From positions 1 to 13,443 of the forward strand of contig USOK01000019.1 of assembly GCA_900556295.1 (NCBI GenBank): a stretch of DNA of 13,443 nucleotides. Reading direction: 5' to 3'. This document shows positions 13,415 through 13,443 of this stretch, piece by piece. Numbering within the stretch: the stretch's first letter is position 1; each line of letters starts with the position of its first letter. The translations under genes were made by a program, and so were the position numbers. This stretch comes from an uncultured bacterium (GTDB lineage Bacteria; Cyanobacteriota; Vampirovibrionia; Gastranaerophilales; Gastranaerophilaceae). Below the pieces are notes generated by a model. It was not told the origin of the DNA, searched no databases, and saw nothing but the letters and a program-made list of their open reading frames with translations.

Positions 13415-13443
13415 GGATTTATTTACAAGTTTTTTCAAATTTT

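Overview
The window is AT-rich bacterial chromosome, roughly one-third GC by eye. Genes are closely packed with Shine-Dalgarno sites, the tRNA encodes its CCA, and anaerobic metabolism is represented by a class III ribonucleotide reductase. The style of the lineage-specific proteins (short 'MKIGFKPQ'- and 'MFRILPKFNN'-type N-termini, TPR proteins with Gln-rich heads) suggests a host-associated anaerobe such as Gastranaerophilales (non-photosynthetic Cyanobacteria, 'Melainabacteria'). This is an inference from protein style, because no rRNA or other marker gene is present.

Left part (1-2260, + strand): the C-terminal end of a NERD-domain protein, then a Fic-family protein with its own inhibitory motif, then a 259-residue protein with a GNAT-like core. 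A bidirectional terminator closes this block. A possible helix-turn-helix remnant lies antisense between the Fic gene and the GNAT-like gene.

Middle left (2412-5149, - strand): the nrdD-nrdG operon, the oxygen-sensitive ribonucleoside triphosphate reductase and its radical-SAM activase. The two genes share one base (TAATG). A promoter and a leader with a long hairpin precede nrdD. Divergently, 5553-7091 encodes a 14-helix DHA2-type efflux pump, followed by a small cupin protein.

Middle (7473-9372): a palindromic interspersed repeat, an unexplained hairpin-rich stretch, tRNA-Glu(CTC) on the - strand, then on the + strand an HSL-family (family IV) alpha/beta hydrolase and a small membrane-anchored protein that ends at a perfect 17-bp inverted repeat.

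Right part (9592-13443): a soluble TPR protein (+) converges on homoserine dehydrogenase (-). The roughly 510-bp gap between them is packed with several palindromic or foldback elements; two are related to elements elsewhere in the window. The homoserine dehydrogenase gene appears to be transcribed as a leaderless mRNA. A small unknown protein follows (-), whose promoter has a perfect 17-bp palindrome at the start of transcription, looking like a repressor operator.

I do not see a complete new multi-gene system. The most unusual signals are the two-copy palindromic repeat with a compensatory base change, the foldback-dense convergent intergenic region, the hairpin-rich segment beside tRNA-Glu, the promoter-embedded operator at the right edge, and the GNAT-like protein.
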